Assembly (NCBI GenBank): GCA_000987045.1
Contig: LAKY01000055.1
Span: 62,001-126,000 of the forward strand
Source of the DNA: Clostridiales bacterium PH28_bin88
GTDB lineage: Bacteria > Bacillota > PH28-bin88
Direction: 5' to 3'
Length of the DNA stretch: 64,000 nt
Shown here: positions 57,206-64,000 of the stretch, piece by piece
Layout of the letters: each line of letters starts with the position of its first letter
How positions within the stretch are numbered: the first letter of the stretch is position 1
Position numbers and translations under genes: made by a program
The notes under the pieces: model-generated
Told to the model about the DNA's origin: nothing
What the model saw: only the letters and a program-made list of their open reading frames with translations
The model's database searches: none

Positions 57206-58231
57206 CTAAAGCACCTCCCCTTTCACCTGCTCAGGTTTCGGGTTTTGGGCCTCCCGGTACTTATCCCATCTCGGCCCAAGTTTTTTACTCAGCGCTTGGA
57301 AGCCCCCCACCAACCCTTTGGGGAAGAACATAATCAGTAGAATCAGGGTCACTCCGAAAATAGTCATACGATAAGTCTGTAAAGCCTGGAGAGTTTCCGT
57401 TAGTACCGGCACTATTAACGAACCGATCATCGGCCCGGCAATCGAGGCCTGACCGCCTACAAACATGTACAACAGCATTTCAAAAGTAGTCCCTACGTCC
57501 GCCAGTTGCGGGCCGATAAAGCGAATGTATCCCGCGTACAACCCGCCGGCGAGACCGGCAAAAAACGTAGATAAAACAAAAGACAGGATTTTCGTCTGCA
57601 TCACGTTGATACCGGTAACTTCCGCCAGACCTTCGCTGTTCTTAATTGCAAGAAAGGATCTCCCGATGAGCGAATTTACCACCCTGCCCACCGCAAAAAT
57701 GGTGAGCATAAGGAATATCAGGATTAAATAATACATGGCTGGGAGGCTATTGAATTGTATTTGCCCAACCACAGGAAAGGGAATGGGGTCAGGAGGACGT
57801 ATCCCGATCAAACCGTTCATACCGCCGGTTAGTTCATCCCACCGGTTGATCAAGACATAGATAATCACTCCCAGGCAAAGGGTAAAAATCGAAAAGTAAT
57901 GACCCCTTGTGCGCAACGAGACCAGCCCTGCCAGCCACCCGATAAAGCTGGTGAACAGGCACGCCAGCAACAGGGCCGGCCAAAAAGACATCCCTATTTT
58001 CAGACTAAGCAACCCGGTGGTGTAGGCTCCGATACCCATAAAGCCGGCATGTCCCAGGGAGGTTTGACCTGTGTATCCAAGAATAAGATTCAATCCATAA
58101 ACCGCAATGGCCCAAAGGTAGCTCATGATGACGAGGTGTAAATAATAGCTGCTTGTCACTACGAAGGGAAAGGTCACCGCCAGGAGCATCAAAATGAATT
58201 TTAGTCCATTGTGTTTAATAAGGCCCTGCAT
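57206..58231 (-). CDS. livM: Branched-chain amino acid-type ABC transporter, permease LivM
   Basis: A 341-residue permease with about ten spans; YGLNLILGYTGQTSLGHAGFMGIGAYTTGLL is the LivM/LivH signature, GLAEVTGINVMQTKILSFVLS the cytoplasmic loop that meets the ATPase, and GGQASIAGPMIGSLIVP the end motif. The stop/start spacing to livH and livG is one and four bases, indicating tight coupling. Confidence 0.92.
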   Translation of the reverse strand: MQGLIKHNGLKFILMLLAVTFPFVVTSSYYLHLVIMSYLWAIAVYGLNLILGYTGQTSLGHAGFMGIGAYTTGLLSLKIGMSFWPALLLACLFTSFIGWLAGLVSLRTRGHYFSIFTLCLGVIIYVLINRWDELTGGMNGLIGIRPPDPIPFPVVGQIQFNSLPAMYYLILIFLMLTIFAVGRVVNSLIGRSFLAIKNSEGLAEVTGINVMQTKILSFVLSTFFAGLAGGLYAGYIRFIGPQLADVGTTFEMLLYMFVGGQASIAGPMIGSLIVPVLTETLQALQTYRMTIFGVTLILLIMFFPKGLVGGFQALSKKLGPRWDKYREAQNPKPEQVKGEVL

Positions 58232-59095
58232 TTACGTCACCTCCCTGGAGAATAAACCGGTTGGCTTGATAGACAGTATAATCACCAAAATGGCAAATGC
58301 CACCAGGTCTTTGTAGTTCATTGATATATAGGTTGCTCCCATGCTCTCCGCCAGGCCCAAGATGTAACCCCCGACGATAGCGCCCGGCATACTTCCCATC
58401 CCACCTAGAACGAGGATCACGAATGCTTTTAGAATAACCAGGTGCCCCATGGAAGGATATACCAGATGTAGCGGCGCCGCCAATGACGCAGCCATAGCCG
58501 CCAGCACCATGGAGATGCCAAAGGTAAGCATGGCCACCTTGTCGGCGTTGATACCGACTAAAAAAGCCCCTTCCCTGTCTTGCGACATGGCTTCAATGGT
58601 CGCGCCCACCAGTGTCTTTTTCATGAACAGGTTCAGGCCTACCAGCAATAACACGGTGGTGAAAATGACCACCAGTCGTTGGACCGTCAATGTCAAACCA
58701 AAAATGCTGATTACCCGGTCATAGGATACCGGCAACTGCCAGTACTCCGGCCCCCAAATAATCAGCGCCAGTCCATCCAGCAGGTAAAACAGTCCTATTG
58801 CCGCGATAAAATAATTAATATGCGGCCCGTTTCTCAGAGGGTTATATACCAGCCGCTCCACCGCCACCCCTATGACCACCAAACCCATCGCGGACAAGAG
58901 CAGGCTTAACCAGTAATTCAATCCGGAAAAGACGGACAGTACTAACGTAAAGTAAGCCGCCAGCATGTACAAACCACCGTGGGCAAAGTTGGGTATTTCC
59001 ATCACGCCGTACACCATGGTAAGCCCCAGAGCCACCAGGACGTAAATACTGCCGGTGGTCAAGCCGTTAAAGAGTTGTTGGATGAAAAGTTCCAC
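58232..59095 (-). CDS. livH: Branched-chain amino acid-type ABC transporter, permease LivH
   Basis: A 287-residue permease with about eight spans: LFNGLTTGSIYVLVALGLTMVYGVMEIPNFAHGGLYMLAAY (in parts) is the LivH signature, EAMSQDREGAFLVGINADKVAMLTF the ATPase-contact loop and VLGGMGSMPGAIVGGYILGLAES the closing motif. The GTG start lies 92 bases after livK, beyond a strong hairpin. Confidence 0.92.
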   Translation of the reverse strand: MELFIQQLFNGLTTGSIYVLVALGLTMVYGVMEIPNFAHGGLYMLAAYFTLVLSVFSGLNYWLSLLLSAMGLVVIGVAVERLVYNPLRNGPHINYFIAAIGLFYLLDGLALIIWGPEYWQLPVSYDRVISIFGLTLTVQRLVVIFTTVLLLVGLNLFMKKTLVGATIEAMSQDREGAFLVGINADKVAMLTFGISMVLAAMAASLAAPLHLVYPSMGHLVILKAFVILVLGGMGSMPGAIVGGYILGLAESMGATYISMNYKDLVAFAILVIILSIKPTGLFSREVT

Positions 59096-59137
59096 CGCGA
59101 TCCCTCCAATGTGAAATGAGCCCCCCCAGTCAACCGT

Positions 59138-59173
59138 TAGGTGCCCCCGGCTGCAATGCAGCCGGGGGGCCTA
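59138..59173 (-). other. Strong hairpin between livK and livH
   Basis: GCCCCCGGCTGCA and TGCAGCCGGGGGGC form a near-perfect 13-bp GC stem right after the binding-protein gene. On the minus strand no U run follows, so it likely stabilises the livK mRNA and reduces read-through into the permease genes. It matches the situation after dctP at 21502-21530. Confidence 0.7.
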
Positions 59174-59187
59174 ACTTTCTTCAAGCA

Positions 59188-60453
59188 CTAGTTGGTAGGC
59201 AGTTTTCTAGACTTGTACTCAGGAGGCGCTAGCATCACAAAGGGCTCCCGCTTGCCATTCTTCACGTGTGTACCTAGCGTGACGTTGATTAAGCCACCGG
59301 TATCGGTAATCCCTTCAATCACACGGGTCATTTGCTCATCAGGGATGGCTTGAATGGCCGCCGGCAGTTTAGCATAAATAGCCTTCGCGTCTGTCACGGT
59401 GCCCGCCAACTCCATGGCCTTGGCAAAAATAAACGGCATCATGTAGTGATAGCTGGCCTCGGAGGTAGGTTCCTTATCTCCGTACCGCTGTTTCCATTTT
59501 TCCAGGAACACTACCGCTCCCTTGTTGGTTTTACCGACTTTTTGAGCGTATTCCGATGTGGTAGCGTAATCCTGCACCGCGCCCGTACCGATAAATCCCT
59601 CCAGCATTTCCATCGGCAGGAAACGTTCGATCTCGTTTTCTTTAGCCTGGTCCATGGCGATAAAGCCGCCTTTGAAGCCTAACTCCCTGGCTTGCTTGAT
59701 AATCAAGCCGGTAGGTTCAGATGGACCGCCGATAAACATCACATCAGGCTTAGTAGCCAGCGCCTTACTGACAGGGGTATAGAAGTCTGCTTCTGTAGTA
59801 TAGTCCACCGGGAAGTTCCCCAGCACCTGACCGCCGGCCTTTTCCCATTCCTCAATAAAAATCTTGGTCCAGTTTTTTGCGTATTCGTGAACCCCGGGCA
59901 CCGCCACCACCCGCTTACCGAACCTGGCCATCGCCTGATCGACAAATCCGTCTTTAACCAGGTACCACGTAAAAGGGGTAGGGATTCTGATCAACAACTT
60001 GTTACCCCTATTCTCCACCGACGGGTCAGAGGTATAACCTGCCAGAATAAAGCCTTCCTGCTCGTTGAACTGGGAGATAGCCGAAATACCACCTGAATGG
60101 GGATTAAATACCACTGGCGTCTTATACTGTTGTACCAAGCGCCGGGCGTTAGTGGCCGCCTCGTTGGCCTTGTACTTGTCGTCTAGAGACACAACCTCGA
60201 GCTTATACTTTTGGCCGCCAACAGTTAGCCCCTTGGCATTAATTTCGTCAATCGCCATGTTCATTCCATCCAAACAGTTTTGGCCGTATTTGGCCGACCC
60301 GCCGCTCAAGGGACCGGAAAACCCAATGTATACCGTCTTAACTTCCTCGGCCGGCTTGCTTTCCGTTTTCCCCTGCTGGGCCGCGCAGCCGGTGAAAACG
60401 AACACCATCAGCGTAAGCACGCTAATTATCAATAGGATCCGCCGATTTTTCAC
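59188..60453 (-). CDS. livK: Branched-chain amino acid-type ABC transporter, substrate-binding lipoprotein LivK
   Basis: A 421-residue binding protein. Signal: KNRR, hydrophobic core, lipobox FTGC (Cys23), then an AAQQGKTESKPAEE linker. The type 1 periplasmic fold is seen in IGFSGPLSGGSAKYGQNCLDGMNMAIDEINA and VVSLDDKYKANEAATNARRLV. HAAT proteins bind branched-chain amino acids but also aromatic acids, amides and urea; the ligand pocket cannot be judged by eye. GTG 60453 follows AAGGAGGAGGAAGT. Confidence 0.9.
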   Translation of the reverse strand: MKNRRILLIISVLTLMVFVFTGCAAQQGKTESKPAEEVKTVYIGFSGPLSGGSAKYGQNCLDGMNMAIDEINAKGLTVGGQKYKLEVVSLDDKYKANEAATNARRLVQQYKTPVVFNPHSGGISAISQFNEQEGFILAGYTSDPSVENRGNKLLIRIPTPFTWYLVKDGFVDQAMARFGKRVVAVPGVHEYAKNWTKIFIEEWEKAGGQVLGNFPVDYTTEADFYTPVSKALATKPDVMFIGGPSEPTGLIIKQARELGFKGGFIAMDQAKENEIERFLPMEMLEGFIGTGAVQDYATTSEYAQKVGKTNKGAVVFLEKWKQRYGDKEPTSEASYHYMMPFIFAKAMELAGTVTDAKAIYAKLPAAIQAIPDEQMTRVIEGITDTGGLINVTLGTHVKNGKREPFVMLAPPEYKSRKLPTN

Positions 60454-60551
60454 ACTTCCTCCTCCTTAACCATGATCAGATTCACTAATTAACCCCACCA
60501 GACGCCATCCGAAGTTTGTCTACCTCACCTCCTTACTCCTTTTGCAGCAAG

Positions 60552-60583
60552 CCTGTAGCGCAAGAGCTATCACCCCCTACAGG
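60552..60583. repeat. Inverted repeat upstream of livK
   Basis: CCTGTAG (60552-60558) and CTACAGG (60577-60583) flank an 18-base centre in the 223-base gap 60454-60676. It may be an operator or leader hairpin. A weak GG/GC pair with sigma-54 spacing lies at 60624-60637 (minus strand), but its -24 half is poor. Nothing else stands out in this gap. Confidence 0.35.
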
Positions 60584-60676
60584 AAAATCTGGCTGTTCCC
60601 AAAGGGATGTGTTTCCTATATCCGCAACTTTTCGACCTCTTTTTTATGAATAATCGGAATTTATACTCCACAAAGG

Positions 60677-62833
60677 CTATCCTGCAGCAATGGATCCAGA
60701 TTTAACGGGCAAAACGGTGGAATTATCCGACGCAATTGTGATGTGATGGACGCGGAAAGAGTTGTCATCAAGAGATTCCTTTGCCAATAACTGGAGTTGG
60801 GGGACCCGATGTCCCCAGTCCTGTGCGAAGCAGGACACCTTCACTACCAGGTCCACCAGGGAATTGAGCTTAACCTCCCCTTCCGGCATACCTGCCACAG
60901 TTTTGAACTCCTTGATCTCTCTGAGCCAGGCTTCCGCGTCACCGGTGGTCAAAGGTGCAATCCTAAAGGTAAACTCTACCTCAAAACCCCTGCCGCCAAG
61001 GCCTAATCCAATTACAGCACCAAACTGGGGATCCTCAAAAACCTTAATGATTACATCCGCCCTATCTGGTTCTCTTTGTTGCAACAGAATAGATAAGCCC
61101 TCTCCTAACATTCCCAGTCTCTCTACGGTACGGTACAATTCCTCGTAAGCGGGGGCCAATTCCTGTTCTGAACGGACATACACCCTGATTGGAAGCACTT
61201 TCTCTCTGGTGCTCAAGAAATAATAGTTAGGCTTCAAAATGATAGGGTACCCCAGGGCCCGGGAAAACTCCATTACTTCCGCCAGGGATTCAGCTACGTA
61301 TGCCTGGGCGAGGGGAACCTCGTAGGCTGCCAGTAATTCCCTGGCTTTTCTCTCTGTAAGCGTATCCATCTCAATCTCCAGATCTACGGGAAAGGAACCG
61401 TATTCTTGATGGATTACAGGATCGATGGTACTTTTTCGCGCCCCCTCGGCATAGTCCAGGTATGCCCTCATAGCGGCTAAACAATGAGCGGCGCTGTAAA
61501 AAAGGGGTAGACCGCTCTCCGCCAAAAGCTCGTAACCTCGCTCACGGATAATCCCTTTGGACATCCAGACCGGGACAACAGGCTTGGGGCATTGCCGGGA
61601 AACCTTGATCAGGCTCGCCGCCATGTACTCGTTAATAGACCCTAGTTTAAAAGGAAAGGGCAGCAGGGCAATATCAAGGTTAGGGTCTTCCATGAACACC
61701 TTTAGTGCCTTGGTGAATAATTCCGGAAAGTCATAGACCGCGGTAGTAATATCAAGAGGGTTGGAAGCATTCATTAGGGATGGATACAAATTGGAAAGCT
61801 TTTCTTTGGTCTGCGCGGATAAGGAAGGCAGGGTCAACCCGTAAACCCCGCACATGTCCGCCAGCAGCACCCCCGTACTGCCCGAAAAAGAAAAAATGCC
61901 AATGTTTTTACCGGTCGGTATTTTGAATCGCTCAAACATTGCTCCTACGCCCAGAAGTTGATCCAGGTCTTCTACACGAATTACCCGCTTCTGTCGAAAG
62001 AGGGCGTTATACACCTCATCATGACCTGACCAGGCCCCGGTATGGGCTAAAGCTGCTTGACTACCCTCGGCTGACCTTCCCAACTTTAACACAACAATAG
62101 GTTTATTTATTTGTGCCGCCTTTTCTGCCACGTGAGCAAACTTTCGCCCGTCCCGTAAACTTTGCACTACTGCCAAGATCACATCTGTGCCAGGGTCCTC
62201 GACAAAATAGTTGACAAAATCTGATAACTCCAAATCGGATTCGTTTCCCGTAGAAACCCAGTAACTGAAACCAATTCCCCTTTCCTGGGCATCCAAGATT
62301 GCCCTTCCCACTCCTCCCCCCTGGGTAATCAAAGCGATCCTGCCGGAGACAAAGTTCTCTGGGTGGAATTGAGGAGAAAAAGAATACCCCACTTTTTCCC
62401 GCAGGTTAATTAAACCCGGAGAGTTCGGGCCATAAATTCTAATACCCGTACGGGACGCAAACTCCTGAAGGCTTTTCTGCCTTCTACGACCATCTTCGCT
62501 CTCTTCGGCGAATCCTGAGCTGAATATCACCGCGAATTTTACGCTTTTGTGCTCACATTCCTCCAAGCAAGTCAAAACCTGATAGGATGGTACCACAATC
62601 AACGCGACGTCTACCGGTTCTTCAACAGCCAGTAAAGAAGGGTAGCATTTTAGTCCTGATATCTCCCGGTACTTGGGGTTTACCGGAAATATCTTACCCT
62701 GGTACCTGCATTTCTGCAGATTAATGAGTACCCTACCACTGTTTTTAGAAAAATCCCCTGAGGCCCCCAGTATGGCGACGGCTTTAGGCGACAGTAAAGG
62801 AGTGAGGTCAGGAAAATTGAAATCTCTAGTCAT
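60677..62833 (-). CDS. Acyl-CoA synthetase, ADP-forming (single-chain ACD type)
   Basis: A 718-residue NDP-forming acyl-CoA synthetase: CoA-binding domain (AVAILGASGDFSKNSGRVL at 19-37; FPVNPKY), succinyl-CoA-ligase-like domain with the phospho-His264 in ALAHTGAWSG, and an ATP-grasp domain (about 495-718; LTERKARELLAAYEVPLAQ, GYPIILKPN). The reaction is acyl-CoA + ADP + Pi to acid + CoA + ATP, a substrate-level ATP source in anaerobes, or the reverse activation. Lys acetyltransferase (Pat) domain is absent. The start is ATG 62833 after AGGAGG. It follows the sigma-54 activator by 44 bases and could harvest ATP from the acyl-CoA made by the dehydrogenase complex. Confidence 0.85.
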   Translation of the reverse strand: MTRDFNFPDLTPLLSPKAVAILGASGDFSKNSGRVLINLQKCRYQGKIFPVNPKYREISGLKCYPSLLAVEEPVDVALIVVPSYQVLTCLEECEHKSVKFAVIFSSGFAEESEDGRRRQKSLQEFASRTGIRIYGPNSPGLINLREKVGYSFSPQFHPENFVSGRIALITQGGGVGRAILDAQERGIGFSYWVSTGNESDLELSDFVNYFVEDPGTDVILAVVQSLRDGRKFAHVAEKAAQINKPIVVLKLGRSAEGSQAALAHTGAWSGHDEVYNALFRQKRVIRVEDLDQLLGVGAMFERFKIPTGKNIGIFSFSGSTGVLLADMCGVYGLTLPSLSAQTKEKLSNLYPSLMNASNPLDITTAVYDFPELFTKALKVFMEDPNLDIALLPFPFKLGSINEYMAASLIKVSRQCPKPVVPVWMSKGIIRERGYELLAESGLPLFYSAAHCLAAMRAYLDYAEGARKSTIDPVIHQEYGSFPVDLEIEMDTLTERKARELLAAYEVPLAQAYVAESLAEVMEFSRALGYPIILKPNYYFLSTREKVLPIRVYVRSEQELAPAYEELYRTVERLGMLGEGLSILLQQREPDRADVIIKVFEDPQFGAVIGLGLGGRGFEVEFTFRIAPLTTGDAEAWLREIKEFKTVAGMPEGEVKLNSLVDLVVKVSCFAQDWGHRVPQLQLLAKESLDDNSFRVHHITIASDNSTVLPVKSGSIAAG

Positions 62834-62877
62834 GGTACCTCCTAAAACTGTTCTGTCGTTATAAACCAGGACTTTGA

Positions 62878-64000
62878 TCACTCCCATCTCCTGCAGTATG
62901 TTTTATACTTATTTAATTTGCGAACGATGGTAGATTGGTTAACGTTAAGCACCTCGGCAACCTGGTAGGTAGTATCGTACCTTTGCAGTGCCTTCTCCAG
63001 AAGCTGGCGTTCAACTTCCTCAACTGCCTCTTTCAAAGGTATCAAGCCCGTAACTGAAATTACTTGTTCAATTCTAATTTCTCCTTGCACCAGGTGGCGC
63101 CTTAATAACTCGCTGGTAATTACCTCACCGGGAGAGGTAATAAACAATCTTTCGATGATGTTTTCCAATTCCCGTACATTACCGGGCCAATCATAATTAA
63201 CAAGAATTTCAAGGGCTTCCGGTGAGAACTCCTTTTTCATGCCGAGCTTTTCACTTAATCGTTCCTGGAAAAACTGGACTAGCGGAATAATATCCTCTCT
63301 TCTTTCCCTGAGCGGCGGAATGAAGACAGGCACCACATTAAGCCGGAAATACAGGTCTTCTCTGAACCGGCCTTGCCGCACCCTTTCCAGTAAGTTTTGG
63401 TTGGTTGCCGTCAAGATGCGTACGTTGATCGGGCGCGGTTTTACCCCCCCTAAACGCACCAGTTCCTTATCTTGCAAAACGCGCAACAGCTTTACCTGCA
63501 GTGTGGGAGGCAAATCGCCGATTTCATCCAGGAACAAGGTACCCTTGTGAGCTAGCTCAAACATGCCTGCCTTACCCGTTCTACTGGCTCCTGTAAACGC
63601 TCCCGCTTCATAGCCAAACAATTCCGACTCCAGGAGAGACTCTGGAATCGCCCCGCAGTTTACTTTGATAAATGGTCCCTCTCTTCGCTGGCTATTGGTA
63701 TGAATTACCTTGGCAATGACTTCTTTACCAACTCCGGATTCACCCAAAATTAGCACTGTTGAGTCTACCTGGGCCACCCGCAGAGCCAAATCCAGTACCC
63801 TTTCCATCTGGTTTGAGTGAGCTATGATACCCTCCTGGTGAATTAGTCGTAATCTTAATTCTGCCAGTTCCGACTTGTATCTTTTGGAGAGCTCTTTCGT
63901 CTGTTCCAGTTGACGCTTTACTTTGTTTAATTCGCCAATATCCCGGACATTAATCACAACTCTCGCAATTTCACCCTGTTCATTTGTTACTGGATTGGCA
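62878..64000 (-). CDS. Sigma-54-dependent transcriptional activator, N-terminus beyond the window
   Basis: The visible part (about 374 codons) starts inside a PAS domain: ANPVTNEQGEIARVVINVRDI is its closing strand, and the frame stays open to position 64000. A coiled-coil linker follows, then the AAA+ domain with GESGVGKE (Walker A), intact GAFTGA, and FLDEIGDLP (Walker B), and a C-terminal HTH (TYQVAEVLNVNQSTIVRKLNKY) of the TyrR/PrdR type with a Asn-Gln-Ser-Thr recognition helix. It sits upstream of and in line with the ACD and liv genes, which it may control. It differs from the activator at 15180-16967, which has CBS domains. Confidence 0.88.
   Translation of the reverse strand, partial: ANPVTNEQGEIARVVINVRDIGELNKVKRQLEQTKELSKRYKSELAELRLRLIHQEGIIAHSNQMERVLDLALRVAQVDSTVLILGESGVGKEVIAKVIHTNSQRREGPFIKVNCGAIPESLLESELFGYEAGAFTGASRTGKAGMFELAHKGTLFLDEIGDLPPTLQVKLLRVLQDKELVRLGGVKPRPINVRILTATNQNLLERVRQGRFREDLYFRLNVVPVFIPPLRERREDIIPLVQFFQERLSEKLGMKKEFSPEALEILVNYDWPGNVRELENIIERLFITSPGEVITSELLRRHLVQGEIRIEQVISVTGLIPLKEAVEEVERQLLEKALQRYDTTYQVAEVLNVNQSTIVRKLNKYKTYCRRWE

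Noticed and set aside
60624-60637. GG-N10-GC pair with sigma-54 spacing upstream of livK
   Set aside because: Only the GG and TTGC parts match; the CAC part of the -24 element is absent, so it is not called as a promoter.
1-64000. tRNA, rRNA, CRISPR arrays, transposase genes, phage genes
   Set aside because: Looked for characteristic repeats and protein motifs by eye on both strands and saw none; a dedicated tRNA and CRISPR scan would settle it.

Overview
This 64 kb window looks like a chromosomal piece of an anaerobic, spore-lineage Bacillota (Clostridia), most likely a Desulfotomaculum/Pelotomaculum-type sulfate reducer or syntroph. The reasons are a CwlD-like amidase, strong AGGAGG ribosome sites with many GTG and TTG starts, a ferredoxin-dependent 2-oxoacid oxidoreductase, an EtfAB plus membrane Fe-S (EMO-type) electron path, and two sigma-54 activators. 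This placement is inference; no rRNA or other marker gene is present. I saw no tRNA, rRNA or CRISPR array.

Almost every gene is on the minus strand, and nearly all concern CoA-thioester catabolism. (A) 1-3.7 kb: start of 4-hydroxybutyryl-CoA dehydratase, a 4-hydroxybutyrate/butyrate-type CoA-transferase and an acyl-CoA ligase with a clear sigma-A promoter. (B) 3.8-12.3 kb: a set resembling leucine/isovalerate oxidation (acyl-CoA dehydrogenase with the isovaleryl-type catalytic Glu, glutaconate-type CoA-transferase A and B, HMG-CoA-lyase-like protein, an orphan Fis-type HTH protein, a 3-methylglutaconyl-CoA-hydratase-like crotonase, a biotin-dependent carboxyltransferase), with a palindromic operator next to the -10 box and a TetR gene upstream. 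(C) 12.5-17.1 kb: gamma-carbonic anhydrase, a UroD-like protein and a CBS-PAS sigma-54 activator (the only plus-strand genes), an unrecognised Cys-tail protein and a methyltransferase remnant.

(D) 17.2-39.5 kb: a run of about 20 minus-strand genes with a near-consensus sigma-54 promoter at its head (39514-39530). From the promoter it encodes an FrhB-like Fe-S flavoprotein, MmgE/PrpD, a CaiB CoA-transferase, an acyl-CoA dehydrogenase, a MaoC hydratase, a CitE-like lyase, EtfB, EtfA, an MFS carrier and the EMO-type oxidoreductase. It continues with a second MmgE/PrpD, TRAP DctM, another acyl-CoA dehydrogenase, a cyclase-family hydrolase, TRAP DctP and DctQ, PorCDAB and a DUF1847 protein. Together these could import an organic acid, convert it through CoA thioesters to pyruvate or acetyl-CoA, and pass electrons to ferredoxin and menaquinone.

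(E) 39.5-45.9 kb: a scar with palindromes, a decayed duplicate of a metallo-beta-lactamase-fold gene, then MFS, LUD-domain, intact MBL-fold, nitroreductase, TIGR04076, VOC and FAH-family genes behind a second sigma-54-like promoter. (F) 46-64 kb: SDR, HpcH/HpaI aldolase, MFS, FabK-like flavoprotein, zinc alcohol dehydrogenase, a 2-oxoacid dehydrogenase complex with a split E2 gene, SDR, LipB, a complete LivFGMHK ABC importer, an ADP-forming acyl-CoA synthetase and a second sigma-54 activator running off the right edge.

Start codons were moved inward from the longest open frame where a good ribosome site and the family's usual N-terminus agreed; each case is stated in its entry.
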